From NCBI RefSeq assembly GCF_030651995.1, contig NZ_JAUSBN010000035.1, positions 124,001-188,000 of the forward strand: 64,000 nucleotides of DNA, written 5' to 3'. Position numbers and translations under genes: made by a program. A model generated the notes under the pieces. That model did not search any database and was not told where the DNA came from. It saw only the letters and a list, made by a program, of their open reading frames with translations. Shown piece by piece: positions 9,817 through 17,889 of the stretch. The stretch comes from Reyranella sp. GTDB lineage: Bacteria; Pseudomonadota; Alphaproteobacteria; Reyranellales; Reyranellaceae. How positions within the stretch are numbered: the stretch's first letter is position 1; every line of letters begins with the position of its first letter.

Positions 9817-10596
9817 TCAGGCGACGATGTTTGCGCCGCCGTCGACATAGACGGTGCCTCCGGTCACGCGGTGCGCGTAGGGCGTGGCGAGATAGGCGCA
9901 GGTGTAGCCCACGTCCATGATGTCCACGAGCTCGCCCAGCGGCGCCTTGCGGGCCGCTTCGTTGAGCAGCAGCTCGAAATCCTTGAGGCCCGAGGCGGCG
10001 CGGGTCTTCAGCGGCCCGGGCGAGATCGCGTGGACACGAATGCGTTGCGGGCCCAGCTCGTAGGCGAGATAGCGGCAGGAGGCTTCGAGCGCGGCCTTCA
10101 CCGGTCCCATGACGTTGTAGTTCGGCACAACCCGGTTGGCACCGTAGTAGCTCATGGCGAACATCGTGCCGCCGTCCTTCATCAGCGGGACGGCCAGGCG
10201 CGCCATGCGGATGAACGAGTGGCAGGAGATGTCCATGGCTCGGGCAAATCCCTCGGCCGAACAGTCGAGCAGGCCGCCCTGCAGATCGTTCATCGGGGCG
10301 AAGGCGATCGAATGGACCAGGATGTCGAGCTGGCCCCATTTCCGCTCGATCTGCTCGAACACGGCTTCGAGCTGGCCGGGTTCGGCGACGTTCAGCGCGG
10401 CCGTGATCGGCGCCTCGAGTTCGCGGGCGAGGGGTTCGACATGGGGGCGCGCCTTTTCATTGAGCCAGGTGACGGCGATGTCGGCGCCGGCTTCGCGGAA
10501 GGCCCTGGCGCAGCCGTAGGCGATGGATTGGTCGTTGGCGATGCCGACGACCAGCGCCTTCTTGCCGGCGAGGATGGGGCGAGTCTGTTCGGTCAT
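9817..10596 (-). CDS. fabI: Enoyl-[acyl-carrier-protein] reductase, FabI type
   Basis: NADH-dependent reductase of the last step of fatty-acid elongation, SDR fold, 259 residues. The sequence shows GKKALVVGIANDQSIAYGCA at the dinucleotide site and the FabI-type active site Tyr-X6-Lys (YNVMGPVK), rather than the Tyr-X3-Lys of ordinary SDRs. HAISPGPLKTRAASG follows and the C-terminus is VTGGTVYVDGG. It starts 6 bases after the stop of the phosphate acyltransferase, so it is clearly in the operon. Being embedded between acyltransferase and acetate kinase is unlike the usual housekeeping setting. It may be a second copy dedicated to anoxic redox balance or to enoyl-CoA substrates; that is inference. 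Confidence 0.92.
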   Translation of the reverse strand: MTEQTRPILAGKKALVVGIANDQSIAYGCARAFREAGADIAVTWLNEKARPHVEPLARELEAPITAALNVAEPGQLEAVFEQIERKWGQLDILVHSIAFAPMNDLQGGLLDCSAEGFARAMDISCHSFIRMARLAVPLMKDGGTMFAMSYYGANRVVPNYNVMGPVKAALEASCRYLAYELGPQRIRVHAISPGPLKTRAASGLKDFELLLNEAARKAPLGELVDIMDVGYTCAYLATPYAHRVTGGTVYVDGGANIVA

Positions 10597-10602
10597 GGGC
10601 CC

Positions 10603-11556
10603 TCAGGGGATTGCGGTTGCCGCGTTCGCGCGCCGCGCCGCGGCGACCAGGCAGGCCACCGCGCAGGAGGCCAGGCGCGTCGTCACCGAGTCGGCCCGGC
10701 TCGTCAGGATGATCGGCACGCGAGCGCCGAGGACGATGCCGGCAGCATCGGCGCCGGCCAGGAAGGTGAGGCTCTTGGCCAGCATGTTGCCGGCCTCGAG
10801 ATCCGGCACGATCAGCACGTCGGCCCGGCCGGCCACGGGCGAGACGATGTTCTTGATCGCGGCGGCCTCGACGTTGATCGCATTGTCGAGCGCCAGCGGC
10901 CCGTCGAGGATTCCGCCCTTGATCTGGCCGCGCTCCGCCATCTTGCACAGTGCTGCGGCGTCGATCGTCGAGGCGACCTTCGCGTTGACGGTCTCCATCG
11001 CGCTCAGGATCGCGACCCGCGGTTCGGCGATGTCGAGCGCCTGGGCGAGGTCGATGGCGTTCTGGACGATGTCGACCTTGTCGTCCAGCGTCGGCGCGAT
11101 GTTCACGGCGGCGTCGGAGATGATGAGCGCCTGGTCGTGGCCGGGGACGTCCATGACGAAGCAGTGGCTGATGCGGCGTGCGGTCCGGATCCCGTCCGTC
11201 CGCGAGACGACGGCGCCCATCAGCTCGTCGGTATGCAGGCTGCCTTTCATGAGCGCGTCGGCGCGCCCGCAGCGCACGAGCTCGACCGCCTTGGCGGCCG
11301 AATCGTGACTGTGCTTCGAGTTCACGATCTCGAACGCGCCGATATCGAGGGAAGCCGTGTGCGCGACATCGAGGATGCGCGCCGACGGTCCGACGAGAAT
11401 GGGCTTCAGGAGACCATTGCTTGCGGCCAGCACGGCGCTCTCTAGGGAAACCGCATCGCAGGGATGGACGATGGCGGTGACCATCGGTGGATGCCTGCGG
11501 GCGACGGCGATCAGCCGGTCGTATTTGTCATGCGGCCGCGCCGTGGGTGCTGTCAC
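10603..11556 (-). CDS. Phosphate acetyl/butyryl-transferase family protein
   Basis: Converts acyl-CoA plus phosphate to acyl phosphate, the substrate of the downstream kinase. The 317 residues match the PTA/PTB fold: AVLAASNGLLKPILVGP, HDSAAKAVELVRCGRADALMKGSLHT, GGILDGPLALDNAI and a C-terminal region with LARGARVPIILTSRAD-like sequence (read here as VLGARVPIILTSRAD). It resembles the phosphate butyryltransferase and 'enoyl-CoA hydratase/phosphate acetyltransferase' group without the N-terminal MaoC part. I choose GTG 11556 (VTAPTARPHDK) because GAGAGAGG sits about 9 bases upstream; a longer frame to 11652 would overlap the previous gene. Acyl preference is not determinable. Confidence 0.87.
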   Translation of the reverse strand: MTAPTARPHDKYDRLIAVARRHPPMVTAIVHPCDAVSLESAVLAASNGLLKPILVGPSARILDVAHTASLDIGAFEIVNSKHSHDSAAKAVELVRCGRADALMKGSLHTDELMGAVVSRTDGIRTARRISHCFVMDVPGHDQALIISDAAVNIAPTLDDKVDIVQNAIDLAQALDIAEPRVAILSAMETVNAKVASTIDAAALCKMAERGQIKGGILDGPLALDNAINVEAAAIKNIVSPVAGRADVLIVPDLEAGNMLAKSLTFLAGADAAGIVLGARVPIILTSRADSVTTRLASCAVACLVAAARRANAATAIP

Positions 11557-11581
11557 GTAAAGATCCTCTCTCAAGTCCGCG

Positions 11582-13723
11582 CTAGGGTCGGGTCGCAGCG
11601 AAAAGCTGGCGAAGGCGGGCGATGCGCTCGGTGCCTTCCGGCGGCAGGTCACCGGATGCCCCGAGCACCTGCTCGACGACCTGCCATCCCTGCGACCGCA
11701 AGTGCGGATCGTCAGGCAACAGGCGTGGGATGGCCCGAGCCGCCCGTTCGTCGTCGAGATACAGCAGCAAATACTGTTCGCGGAACAGCGTCTTCAGCTC
11801 GTCGAAGCTCAGGCGCCGGTTCACCGGCTGCATGCGCCGCACGGCCTGCAGTACCGCAAAGCCACGCTCGTCGGCACTTCGTTGGGGCCGGCGCACATAC
11901 ATGATGGAACGGATGACGGCCTCGACCAGGCCCCCGACCTCGAACTTCTTCTCCAGCTCCGCGCGCCAGGCCACGGCAATGGCCTCATGGGCGCGATCCG
12001 GATGGCGCGGCTCCGGTGCCTCCGGGGGCGCCAGTCCCACCATCGCCTGGAGAGCGGGCGAGCCGTAGGTCCCGAGGAACATCGCCTCGGTCATGGCATC
12101 GCGGGTCAGGCGGTAGCTCTCCCAGCAGGTGGAAATCCAGGTCGAGGCGACCTTCTCCATCGTCAGCAGCGGATTGTCGGGCGAGACGGGCCTGCGGTCG
12201 GCGCGGATCGAATCGGCCAGCGGCTTGACCGGCGCCATGAACGGATTGCGATCGGAAAAGGCGGCGAACCGCATGCGGTGCGGATGGGTCTCGGCCAGCA
12301 GCTCGGCCGACGGCGCGCTGACCATCGCCCGGACGGCCGGCTGGGCGAAGGTCCGGTACAGGCCGGTGTTGATCTCGGAAACGCGCGCCACGGTGGCGAA
12401 CCGGCGCTCGTCCTCTTCGCTGTTCGCGCCGAGGGCACGGATGTCGTCGAGCGTGCGCGCTTCCAGCCGGAACAGGTACTTGCCGCTGATCAGACCGGGG
12501 TTGGCGGTCTTGTCGTCGATCTCTGTGATGACGGCCTCGTACAGGCCGGGCGGCAGCAGGTCGATCATCTCCATGCAGGAGGCGAACTCGGCATGCTCCC
12601 TTGTCGCCACCTTGCTCGATACGAAAATACCGAGATGGCCGATCGTCTGGTGCAGCGTGTAGACGATGGTCTGGCCGTTGACCACGATCTCTTCCTCGTG
12701 ATCGTAGAGGTCGGTCACCCAGCCCAACGCCTGCTGCGGCGGCGTGATGTTGTCACCCCAGGAACACAGAACGATGATCGGCGAGCGGATGTTGCGCAGG
12801 TCGACCCGAGTTCCGTCGGCCGTGAGAATCTCGCCCGAGGTGAGCTTGTTGCCGACGAAGAGATTGTCGGCGATCCACTGCATCTCGCCGGCGTTCAGCG
12901 TCACCGGGTTTCCCCACCAGGTCTCGAAGTCGAGGAAGCGCGCCGCTTCGGTATCGGCCTTCGAATAGAGATTGTAGGGCTTCTCCCAATAGGTGTTCGC
13001 CGGGTTGAGCGACTCGAAATTGGCAACGAGGTTGGCGCCGTCGAACGTGCCGTTGCCGAGATCGCCGGCGAGCGCGGTGAGCCATGTGCCGCCCAGCGTG
13101 CCGCCGAGGTAGCGCATCGGATTGCGGCCCCGTACGCCCGCCCAGTAGGAGAGGGGCGAGCCCGCCAGCAGGATGGGGCCGAACAGGTCGGGCCGGATGG
13201 CGGCGGTCATCATGATCTGCCAGCCCGCCTGGCAGTTGCCGACCACCACCGGCTTGCTTTCCGCGTCGGGATGGCGCGCGGCGACGGCTTCGAGGAACGC
13301 GGCCTCGGCGACGCAGACATCGGCGATCGTCTGCTCCGGCATCGGCCTGGGCAGGAAGCCCACGAAATAGCAGGCGTGGCCGGCGGCAAGGGCGACGCCG
13401 ATCTCGCTCTCCTGTTTCATGCCACCGATGCCGGGGCCGTGCCCCGCGCGCGGGTCGACCACCACATAGGGCGGCTTGGCCGGGTCGATGACCGTGCCCT
13501 CGGGAGGGGTCACGCTGACGAGAGCGTAGTTCACCGGCCGGGGCAGGGTGCGCCCGTCGAGCACCACTTCGAAGGCGAAGCCCAGCACATGGGGCGCATT
13601 CTGGGCTGCCCGTGTGACGAAGGTGTTGCCGCGCTCGCGCAGGACATCGAGCGTCAGGATCGACCTCTGCCAGGCATCGAGCCAGTATTCCTGGAAGATG
13701 TTGAGATTGGGCTGGTCTGCCAT
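11582..13723 (-). CDS. DUF3141 family protein, PHA-synthase-like alpha/beta hydrolase
   Basis: A large protein (713 residues) of a family without settled function. Its N-terminal half has an alpha/beta-hydrolase fold with the nucleophile box GNCQAGW (Cys164). A Cys nucleophile in this position recalls PHA synthases rather than serine esterases. SPIIVLCSWGDNITPP and QTIGHLGIFVSSKVA look like the Asp and His elements of the triad. The C-terminal half is helical. I choose ATG 13723 (MADQPNLNIF), with GGAG 9 bases upstream; the longer frame to 13798 would swallow an FNR-type box that more likely belongs to the promoter. It heads the operon with phosphate acyltransferase, fabI and ackA. Link to polymer or acyl-CoA turnover at low oxygen is inferred. 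Confidence 0.82.
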   Translation of the reverse strand: MADQPNLNIFQEYWLDAWQRSILTLDVLRERGNTFVTRAAQNAPHVLGFAFEVVLDGRTLPRPVNYALVSVTPPEGTVIDPAKPPYVVVDPRAGHGPGIGGMKQESEIGVALAAGHACYFVGFLPRPMPEQTIADVCVAEAAFLEAVAARHPDAESKPVVVGNCQAGWQIMMTAAIRPDLFGPILLAGSPLSYWAGVRGRNPMRYLGGTLGGTWLTALAGDLGNGTFDGANLVANFESLNPANTYWEKPYNLYSKADTEAARFLDFETWWGNPVTLNAGEMQWIADNLFVGNKLTSGEILTADGTRVDLRNIRSPIIVLCSWGDNITPPQQALGWVTDLYDHEEEIVVNGQTIVYTLHQTIGHLGIFVSSKVATREHAEFASCMEMIDLLPPGLYEAVITEIDDKTANPGLISGKYLFRLEARTLDDIRALGANSEEDERRFATVARVSEINTGLYRTFAQPAVRAMVSAPSAELLAETHPHRMRFAAFSDRNPFMAPVKPLADSIRADRRPVSPDNPLLTMEKVASTWISTCWESYRLTRDAMTEAMFLGTYGSPALQAMVGLAPPEAPEPRHPDRAHEAIAVAWRAELEKKFEVGGLVEAVIRSIMYVRRPQRSADERGFAVLQAVRRMQPVNRRLSFDELKTLFREQYLLLYLDDERAARAIPRLLPDDPHLRSQGWQVVEQVLGASGDLPPEGTERIARLRQLFAATRP

Positions 13724-13784
13724 TTCGGCGATCTCCAGGTTCCGGAAGGTCCGCCCTTGATCCCCTTTATGCTGCACCGCGTCA

Positions 13785-13798
13785 TTGACCTTGATCAA
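13785..13798. promoter_or_regulatory. FNR/FixK-type box for the leftward DUF3141-ackA operon
   Basis: The bases TTGACCTTGATCAA fit the FNR consensus TTGAT-N4-ATCAA with one mismatch (on the minus strand TTGAT-CAAG-GTCAA). The box lies 62 bases upstream of ATG 13723. A regulator with the matching recognition helix is coded at 16154-16918. Promoter use is inferred; I see no good -10 at the ideal spacing. Confidence 0.65.
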
Positions 13799-13857
13799 GT
13801 GAACAGACGATGTCGAACGGACTCGAAGGGAAGCCCTTGCATGTCGCTGGGCGGGTT

Positions 13858-13871
13858 TTGATTTTAGTCAA
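13858..13871. promoter_or_regulatory. FNR/FixK-type box for the rightward lipoprotein gene
   Basis: TTGATTTTAGTCAA fits TTGAT-N4-ATCAA with one mismatch. Its centre is about 41.5 bases from a start site expected near 13906, and CACAAT at 13894-13899 sits where the -10 hexamer should be. That is the class II FNR promoter layout. The ATG of the glycine-zipper lipoprotein follows at 13926. Confidence 0.68.
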
Positions 13872-13925
13872 TACGAGGCGCGCCGAGTGGCTTCACAATG
13901 GCTTGGCTGAAGGGGAGACATCGTG

Positions 13926-14147
13926 ATGCGGTCGATCGTTTTGTTGATGGCCGTGGCAGGCATGACCGGCGGCTGCGACCAGTTCGAGAGCATGTCGCCC
14001 GGGCAGAAGGGGGCGGTCACGGGAGCTGCCCTCGGCACCGGCATCGGCATGGTTTCCGGCGGCAGCTTCGGACAGGTGGTGGGAGCCGGCCTGATCGGCG
14101 GTGCTGCGGGCTACATCGGTGGCACGGTCATCGGCAACAAGAACTGA
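13926..14147 (+). CDS. Small glycine-zipper lipoprotein
   Basis: A 73-residue envelope protein. The N-terminus MRSIVLLMAVAGMTGGC is a lipoprotein signal with Cys17 as the lipidated residue. The rest is a glycine-zipper segment (GAVTGAALGTGIGMVSGG... GAGLIGGAAGYIGGTVIG), similar to YMGG/SlyB-like small lipoproteins that insert in or under the outer membrane. AGGGGAG at 13911-13917 is 8 bases before ATG 13926, which I prefer over GTG 13923. An FNR box and -10 lie upstream. The next gene begins 17 bases downstream, so they form an operon. The function is envelope-stress-like by analogy only. Confidence 0.78.
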   Translation: MRSIVLLMAVAGMTGGCDQFESMSPGQKGAVTGAALGTGIGMVSGGSFGQVVGAGLIGGAAGYIGGTVIGNKN

Positions 14148-14163
14148 GCCCGGAGGACACCGC

Positions 14164-14502
14164 ATGACAAGCAGTACGCCTGCCGCACTGGCCGTGCTCG
14201 GCATTCTGGCCACCGGCTCTTTAGTCGCATTTGCGCAGACCGCGAGCCTCAGCTTCGAGAGGGTCGCCTACGTCACCTGCCGCGAGGCCCATATTCTGCC
14301 GCCGGACCAGCGCATCGCCCTGACCATCTTCCTGGCCGACCATGTCGCCCGGCATCGCGGTGTCACGATTCCCGATGGCGAAATGGGCGTTCAACTCGCC
14401 AGCCTCGTCCGCGGTGGCTGCACGCTTTCCCCCGATGCCTATCTCTTCACGGTGATCGATCGGGCGATCGCCGTTGAGTGGCGCCGGGTTCCGAAGCGCT
14501 GA
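14164..14502 (+). CDS. Exported small protein, HdeA/HdeB-like
   Basis: A 112-residue protein with a signal peptide (about 1-25, ending VAFAQ) and a mature part with exactly two cysteines (C39, C86). The pattern [24 protein letters not shown]...[23 protein letters not shown] recalls HdeA/HdeB acid-stress chaperones, in which two Cys join in a disulfide and a DQR-like element follows the first. The match is by eye and distant; 'periplasmic protein of unknown function' is the safe fallback. It lies between the glycine-zipper lipoprotein and the Ca2+/H+ exchanger in the rightward, probably FNR-controlled set. Confidence 0.6.
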   Translation: MTSSTPAALAVLGILATGSLVAFAQTASLSFERVAYVTCREAHILPPDQRIALTIFLADHVARHRGVTIPDGEMGVQLASLVRGGCTLSPDAYLFTVIDRAIAVEWRRVPKR

Positions 14503-14523
14503 CGACTGAACCGGAGCAAAGCC

Positions 14524-15618
14524 ATGAATACGGTACGCCGCGTGCTGGCCGAAGCGCCGCTGTCCTGGCTGCTGTTCGCCGTGCCGATCGCTGCCTGGAT
14601 GCACCATGCGCGGCCTGAGTCGCCCCTCCTGGTCTTCGGGCTGGCCTGTGTCGCGATCGTGCCGCTGGCCGGCCTGCTGGGCGTGGCGACGGAGAAGCTG
14701 GCGACACGTCTCGGGGAGGGGATCGGCGGCTTTCTCAACGCCACCCTGGGCAATGCCGCCGAGCTGATCATCGCCCTGGTGGCGCTGCGGGCCGGCATGC
14801 TCGATGTCGTCAAGGCGTCGCTCACCGGCTCGATCATCGGCAATCTGCTGCTGGTCCTGGGAGCGGCGTTCCTGGCGGGCGGCCTGCGCTACAAGATCCA
14901 GACCTTCGCCACAATCGGCGTGCGAACGCAGATCGGCATGATGGCGCTGGCCGCCATAGCGATCCTGGTGCCGTCGGTCTTCGCCGCGACAGGTTCAGGT
15001 GAAATGGCGAGCCGCTCCGTCGCTTTCAGCGTCGTGGTCTCGGCGGTACTGCTGGTCGTGTATGCGCTCAGCCTCCTGTTCCTGCTGCGCACCCATGCCG
15101 ATCTCTTCCGCGGCGAGGAGCAGGCCGGCGAGGGGGAGCCTCACGGAACGACCTGGCCGGTCTCGCTGACGGTCGGTGTCATGGGCGGCGTCACGCTGCT
15201 GATCGTCTGGATGAGCGAGATCCTGGTCGGCACCGTCGAGCATGCCTCCGCGGCCCTGGGCCTCTCTCAACTGTTCGTCGGTGTCGTGGTGGTGGCGGTG
15301 GTCGGCAACGCAGCCGAGCACAGCACCGCGGTGCTGGTCGCGATGCGCAACCGCACGGAGATGGCGATCGGCATCGCCATCGGCAGCAGCACGCAGATCG
15401 CCCTGTTCGTCGCGCCGCTGCTGGTCCTGCTCAGTCTCTTCGTGGCGCCGGAGCCGCTCACCCTGGCCTTTTCCGGCGTCGAGGTGTTCCTGGTCATGGC
15501 CGCGACCTTCGTCGCCTCGATCCTGCTCCTCGACGGCAAGTCGACCTGGTTCACCGGCGTCCAGCTCATTGCCGTCTACCTGGTCATGGCGATCACCGTG
15601 TTCGCGATTCCGGTGTAG
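14524..15618 (+). CDS. Calcium/proton exchanger (CaCA family, Cax/ChaA type)
   Basis: Inner-membrane antiporter of 364 residues with about 11 hydrophobic segments. The two inverted repeats that define the CaCA superfamily are plain: [17 protein letters not shown] (from about residue 74) and [19 protein letters not shown] (from about 257). Each carries the Glu that binds the cation. An acidic stretch near 200 ([11 protein letters not shown]) separates the halves, as in bacterial CAX proteins. The start ATG 14524 comes 21 bases after the HdeA-like stop. A K+ channel gene follows after 7 bases, so ion homeostasis seems to be a theme of this operon. Confidence 0.9.
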   Translation: MNTVRRVLAEAPLSWLLFAVPIAAWMHHARPESPLLVFGLACVAIVPLAGLLGVATEKLATRLGEGIGGFLNATLGNAAELIIALVALRAGMLDVVKASLTGSIIGNLLLVLGAAFLAGGLRYKIQTFATIGVRTQIGMMALAAIAILVPSVFAATGSGEMASRSVAFSVVVSAVLLVVYALSLLFLLRTHADLFRGEEQAGEGEPHGTTWPVSLTVGVMGGVTLLIVWMSEILVGTVEHASAALGLSQLFVGVVVVAVVGNAAEHSTAVLVAMRNRTEMAIGIAIGSSTQIALFVAPLLVLLSLFVAPEPLTLAFSGVEVFLVMAATFVASILLLDGKSTWFTGVQLIAVYLVMAITVFAIPV

Positions 15619-15625
15619 TCGGACC

Positions 15626-16075
15626 ATGCTGCTGCAGTTCGTCGTGGGAGCAGCCGCCTGCATCTGCAACATTGCGATTCACGCTCTGGTCATGCTGGTC
15701 GTGGTGCGCGTGGCGCGGGGCGCCGCCGGAAGCACCCGGCTGGGACCCTCGCTCCTGCTGATCACGATCATGGTGGCGACGGTCTCGGTCCTGATGATGG
15801 CTCACGGCCTCGAGGTTCTTGTCTGGGCATTGACCTACGAGATGGTGGGGGCCGTGCCTGCAGGCGCCGACGTTCTCTACTTCGCCTTCGTGAACTATAC
15901 GACGCTGGGATACGGCGACGTCGTTCCCGTTGAGCGGTGGCGGCTGATCGGGCCGACGACGGCGATGTGCGGTGTCCTGATGTTCGGCTGGTCGACCGCG
16001 GTCATCTTCGAGGTGCTGCGCCGGGCCCTTGCGACCGTCTCGGCGATACCTCCACCGACCGTTCCGGCACGCTGA
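15626..16075 (+). CDS. Two-TM potassium channel protein
   Basis: A 149-residue ion channel of the Ion_trans_2 (KcsA-like pore) kind. Hydrophobic segments lie at about 3-30, 42-72 and 108-130. The selectivity filter TTLGYGD is at 92-98, preceded by the pore helix DVLYFAFVNY. There is no RCK or cyclic-nucleotide domain, so gating is unknown. It starts 7 bases after the Ca2+/H+ exchanger stop and reads in the same direction, so translational coupling is likely. The next gene, an FNR-type regulator, starts 78 bases further on; that gap shows no clear motif. Confidence 0.88.
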   Translation: MLLQFVVGAAACICNIAIHALVMLVVVRVARGAAGSTRLGPSLLLITIMVATVSVLMMAHGLEVLVWALTYEMVGAVPAGADVLYFAFVNYTTLGYGDVVPVERWRLIGPTTAMCGVLMFGWSTAVIFEVLRRALATVSAIPPPTVPAR

Positions 16076-16153
16076 TCCGCCTCCTCCGGTGGCACGTAAG
16101 GCTGCTGGGTTCGTTAGATGGCGGAGTAATGACTGGCATGCTATGTGTGAATA

Positions 16154-16918
16154 GTGCGTAACGGTGCAGTTCCCGGTCGGCCTCTCAGGTTCGTAGTGCC
16201 GCAACCGCTCAAGATTTCGTCCCCCCTGCCATGTGACTCGTGCGTCGGGCGGACTCTGAACCTTTGCGGAGCTCTGGACGATGCCCGGCTCGAACATCTG
16301 CTTTCGTTGGGCGGAATCCGACAGTGGAAAAGGCATGAGACCCTCTATCGCGCCGGAGATCGGATTGGCGCGCTCTTCAAGATCCGCAAGGGCATTGTCG
16401 CGGTTTCGCAGACGCTCGATGACGGCCGGCGGCAGATCATGGCCTTGCGCGTGCCCGGCGATTGCGTCGGCTATCTCGACCGGGACGGCCGATATGCCTT
16501 CGAGGGGCAAGCGCTGACCGACGTGGAGGCATGCACCTTCGATCGCCGAAAGTTCGACGCCTACGTCGCTCAGCATCCCGACCTGGGAGCCGCTCTCGTT
16601 GAGGCGCTGTCGAGCACGCTGAAGCAGTCCGGCATGCTGTCTCTGGTGCTCGGGCAGCTTCGGTCGACAGAACGGGTGGCTTACTTCCTGGCGGAGATCA
16701 GTGCGCTCTACACCGAGCGGCATGTATCGGCCGCACAACCGCTGAAGTTGCATATTGGCCGGCATGAGATCGCCGACTATCTCGGGCTGACGATCGAGAC
16801 GGTGAGCCGCTCCATCGGTAAGCTCAAGCGGCGCAACATCATAGCCGTCGTCGAAACCGGTGAAGTCGTAATCCTCGATTTCGAACGGCTGCGCGAGGCT
16901 GGCAAGGTGGCGGGCTAG
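16154..16918 (+). CDS. FNR/FnrN-type oxygen-responsive Crp-family regulator
   Basis: Transcription factor, 254 residues. The N-terminal cluster C27-X2-C30-X7-C38 and the central C127 (VEACTFD) match the four ligands of the oxygen-labile [4Fe-4S] cluster in FNR/FnrN proteins. The cyclic-nucleotide-like beta-roll spans about 45-140. The dimer helix follows, then the winged helix-turn-helix with recognition helix TIETVSR. E215, S218 and R219 there are the residues that read TTGAT in E. coli FNR. The start is uncertain (GTG 16154 or GTG 16196); both keep the cysteines and neither has a strong ribosome site. Four matching boxes nearby make it the likely local activator. Confidence 0.9.
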   Translation: MRNGAVPGRPLRFVVPQPLKISSPLPCDSCVGRTLNLCGALDDARLEHLLSLGGIRQWKRHETLYRAGDRIGALFKIRKGIVAVSQTLDDGRRQIMALRVPGDCVGYLDRDGRYAFEGQALTDVEACTFDRRKFDAYVAQHPDLGAALVEALSSTLKQSGMLSLVLGQLRSTERVAYFLAEISALYTERHVSAAQPLKLHIGRHEIADYLGLTIETVSRSIGKLKRRNIIAVVETGEVVILDFERLREAGKVAG

Positions 16919-16961
16919 GGCCGTGGGCGAAAGGACTTCACAACCGGCCCGTCCTGATGGT

Positions 16962-16975
16962 TTGATAATGATCAA
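16962..16975. promoter_or_regulatory. Perfect FNR box upstream of the Tat-exported protein
   Basis: TTGATAATGATCAA is a perfect TTGAT-N4-ATCAA palindrome. It lies 44 bases after the regulator's stop and 109 bases before ATG 17085. It rules out the longer frame of that gene, which would begin at 16923. The distance leaves room for a promoter near 17010. Confidence 0.82.
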
Positions 16976-17084
16976 GGACAGGTCCTTTCCGGTGGGCAAG
17001 GCTCACTGTACTGATGCGCGAAACCCCCTGGCCGGGGCAGGCTCGGGGAGGACTGAGATTTCAACCCGAGGGGAGAGACCGACA

Positions 17085-17720
17085 ATGACCTATTCATCCC
17101 GCCGCGAGGCCTTGAAGCTGCTGGCCGGTGGCGCGCTTGCCGCAGGCGGCGTCTCCGTGTTCGCCACGACGGCTTCTGCGCAGGAGTTCGTGGTCACCAA
17201 CAACTACCAGAACTTCAAGCGCGGCAAGATCGACGGGCTGCATCCTGATCGCCGTATCCTCAACATCACCTGGGAGGACATGGGCCGCATCAAGATGCGG
17301 GCTGCCGACCTGGTGACCAACTACCCGTCGCTGCGCGAAGGCATGATCGTCGATTGCAACTATTTCGACCATATCGACGTGCTGATCGCCAAGAAGTCGC
17401 CGCAGACAGACGCCCAGGCCAAGGCATTGATCGACAAGGGCGCTCAGTTGACCGGTATTCCCGGCGCGCGCGAGCCGATCCGCATGTGGAGCATGTCCGG
17501 CATGGTCACCAAGGTCACCCCGGAGAATGGCGGCCTGTGGCTCATCAATGCGTCGAACGGCAGGCCGGAAGAGCCGTCGCCCAACAGTGGCGAAGTCATC
17601 ACCATGCCGCAGGTGCAGACCGCGGCCGGCAAGCAGGCCTTGGGAATGGTGAAGCCCGGTGACGTCGTCAACACCGTTTGGACGCACCAGACGGCGATCG
17701 CCGTGAAGATCATCCGCTAG
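17085..17720 (+). CDS. Tat-exported protein of unknown function
   Basis: 211 residues. The N-terminus MTYSSRREALKLLAGG...TTASAQ has the twin-arginine pair (R6, R7) followed by a hydrophobic stretch and an ASA-Q cleavage site near 32. So the mature part, about 179 residues, is probably folded before export. I do not recognise the mature domain; it contains ILNITWEDMGRIKMRAADLV, two Cys-poor halves and several K/P turns. A KPGDVVNTVWTHQTAIAVKIIR tail may be a small beta-barrel. The start is fixed by GAGGGGAGAG about 9 bases upstream. A perfect FNR box lies upstream and a strong terminator lies 38 bases downstream, so it is a single-gene, low-oxygen-type transcript. Confidence 0.8.
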   Translation: MTYSSRREALKLLAGGALAAGGVSVFATTASAQEFVVTNNYQNFKRGKIDGLHPDRRILNITWEDMGRIKMRAADLVTNYPSLREGMIVDCNYFDHIDVLIAKKSPQTDAQAKALIDKGAQLTGIPGAREPIRMWSMSGMVTKVTPENGGLWLINASNGRPEEPSPNSGEVITMPQVQTAAGKQALGMVKPGDVVNTVWTHQTAIAVKIIR

Positions 17721-17758
17721 GACGGTAGCCGCCCGTTCGGGTGGCAGGGACAGGGAAG

Positions 17759-17794
17759 CCGGGCGTTGCAGGTCATGCAACGCCCGGTTTTTTT
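17759..17794 (+). terminator. Rho-independent terminator
   Basis: Arms CCGGGCGTTGCA (17759-17770) and TGCAACGCCCGG (17776-17787) pair over 12 perfect base pairs around the loop GGTCA. Seven T follow (17788-17794). It closes the Tat-protein transcript and separates it from the PPK2 gene. Confidence 0.95.
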
Positions 17795-17821
17795 GTCCGG
17801 CCTACATTGGCGAGGCCTCGA

Positions 17822-17835
17822 TTGATCAAAATCAA
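17822..17835. promoter_or_regulatory. Perfect FNR box upstream of PPK2
   Basis: TTGATCAAAATCAA is a perfect TTGAT-N4-ATCAA palindrome. It sits 27 bases after the terminator and 54 bases before ATG 17890. This is a position suited to activation of the PPK2 gene and the gene behind it. Confidence 0.82.
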
Positions 17836-17889
17836 GGGCCAAGCAGGCGATCGAGGGTAGCGTACAACCTCACGCCCACCGAGGTGCAC

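Noticed and set aside
13724..13798. Longer start of the DUF3141 protein at 13798
   Set aside because: The extra 25 residues overlap an FNR-type box and lack a ribosome site. ATG 13723 has GGAG 9 bases upstream.
11702..13861. 719-codon open frame on the plus strand
   Set aside because: Antisense to the DUF3141 gene, which has a good start, recognisable motifs and an operon context.
16923..17084. Upstream start for the Tat-exported protein
   Set aside because: It would put a perfect FNR box inside the coding region and hide the twin-arginine signal. ATG 17085 has a strong ribosome site.
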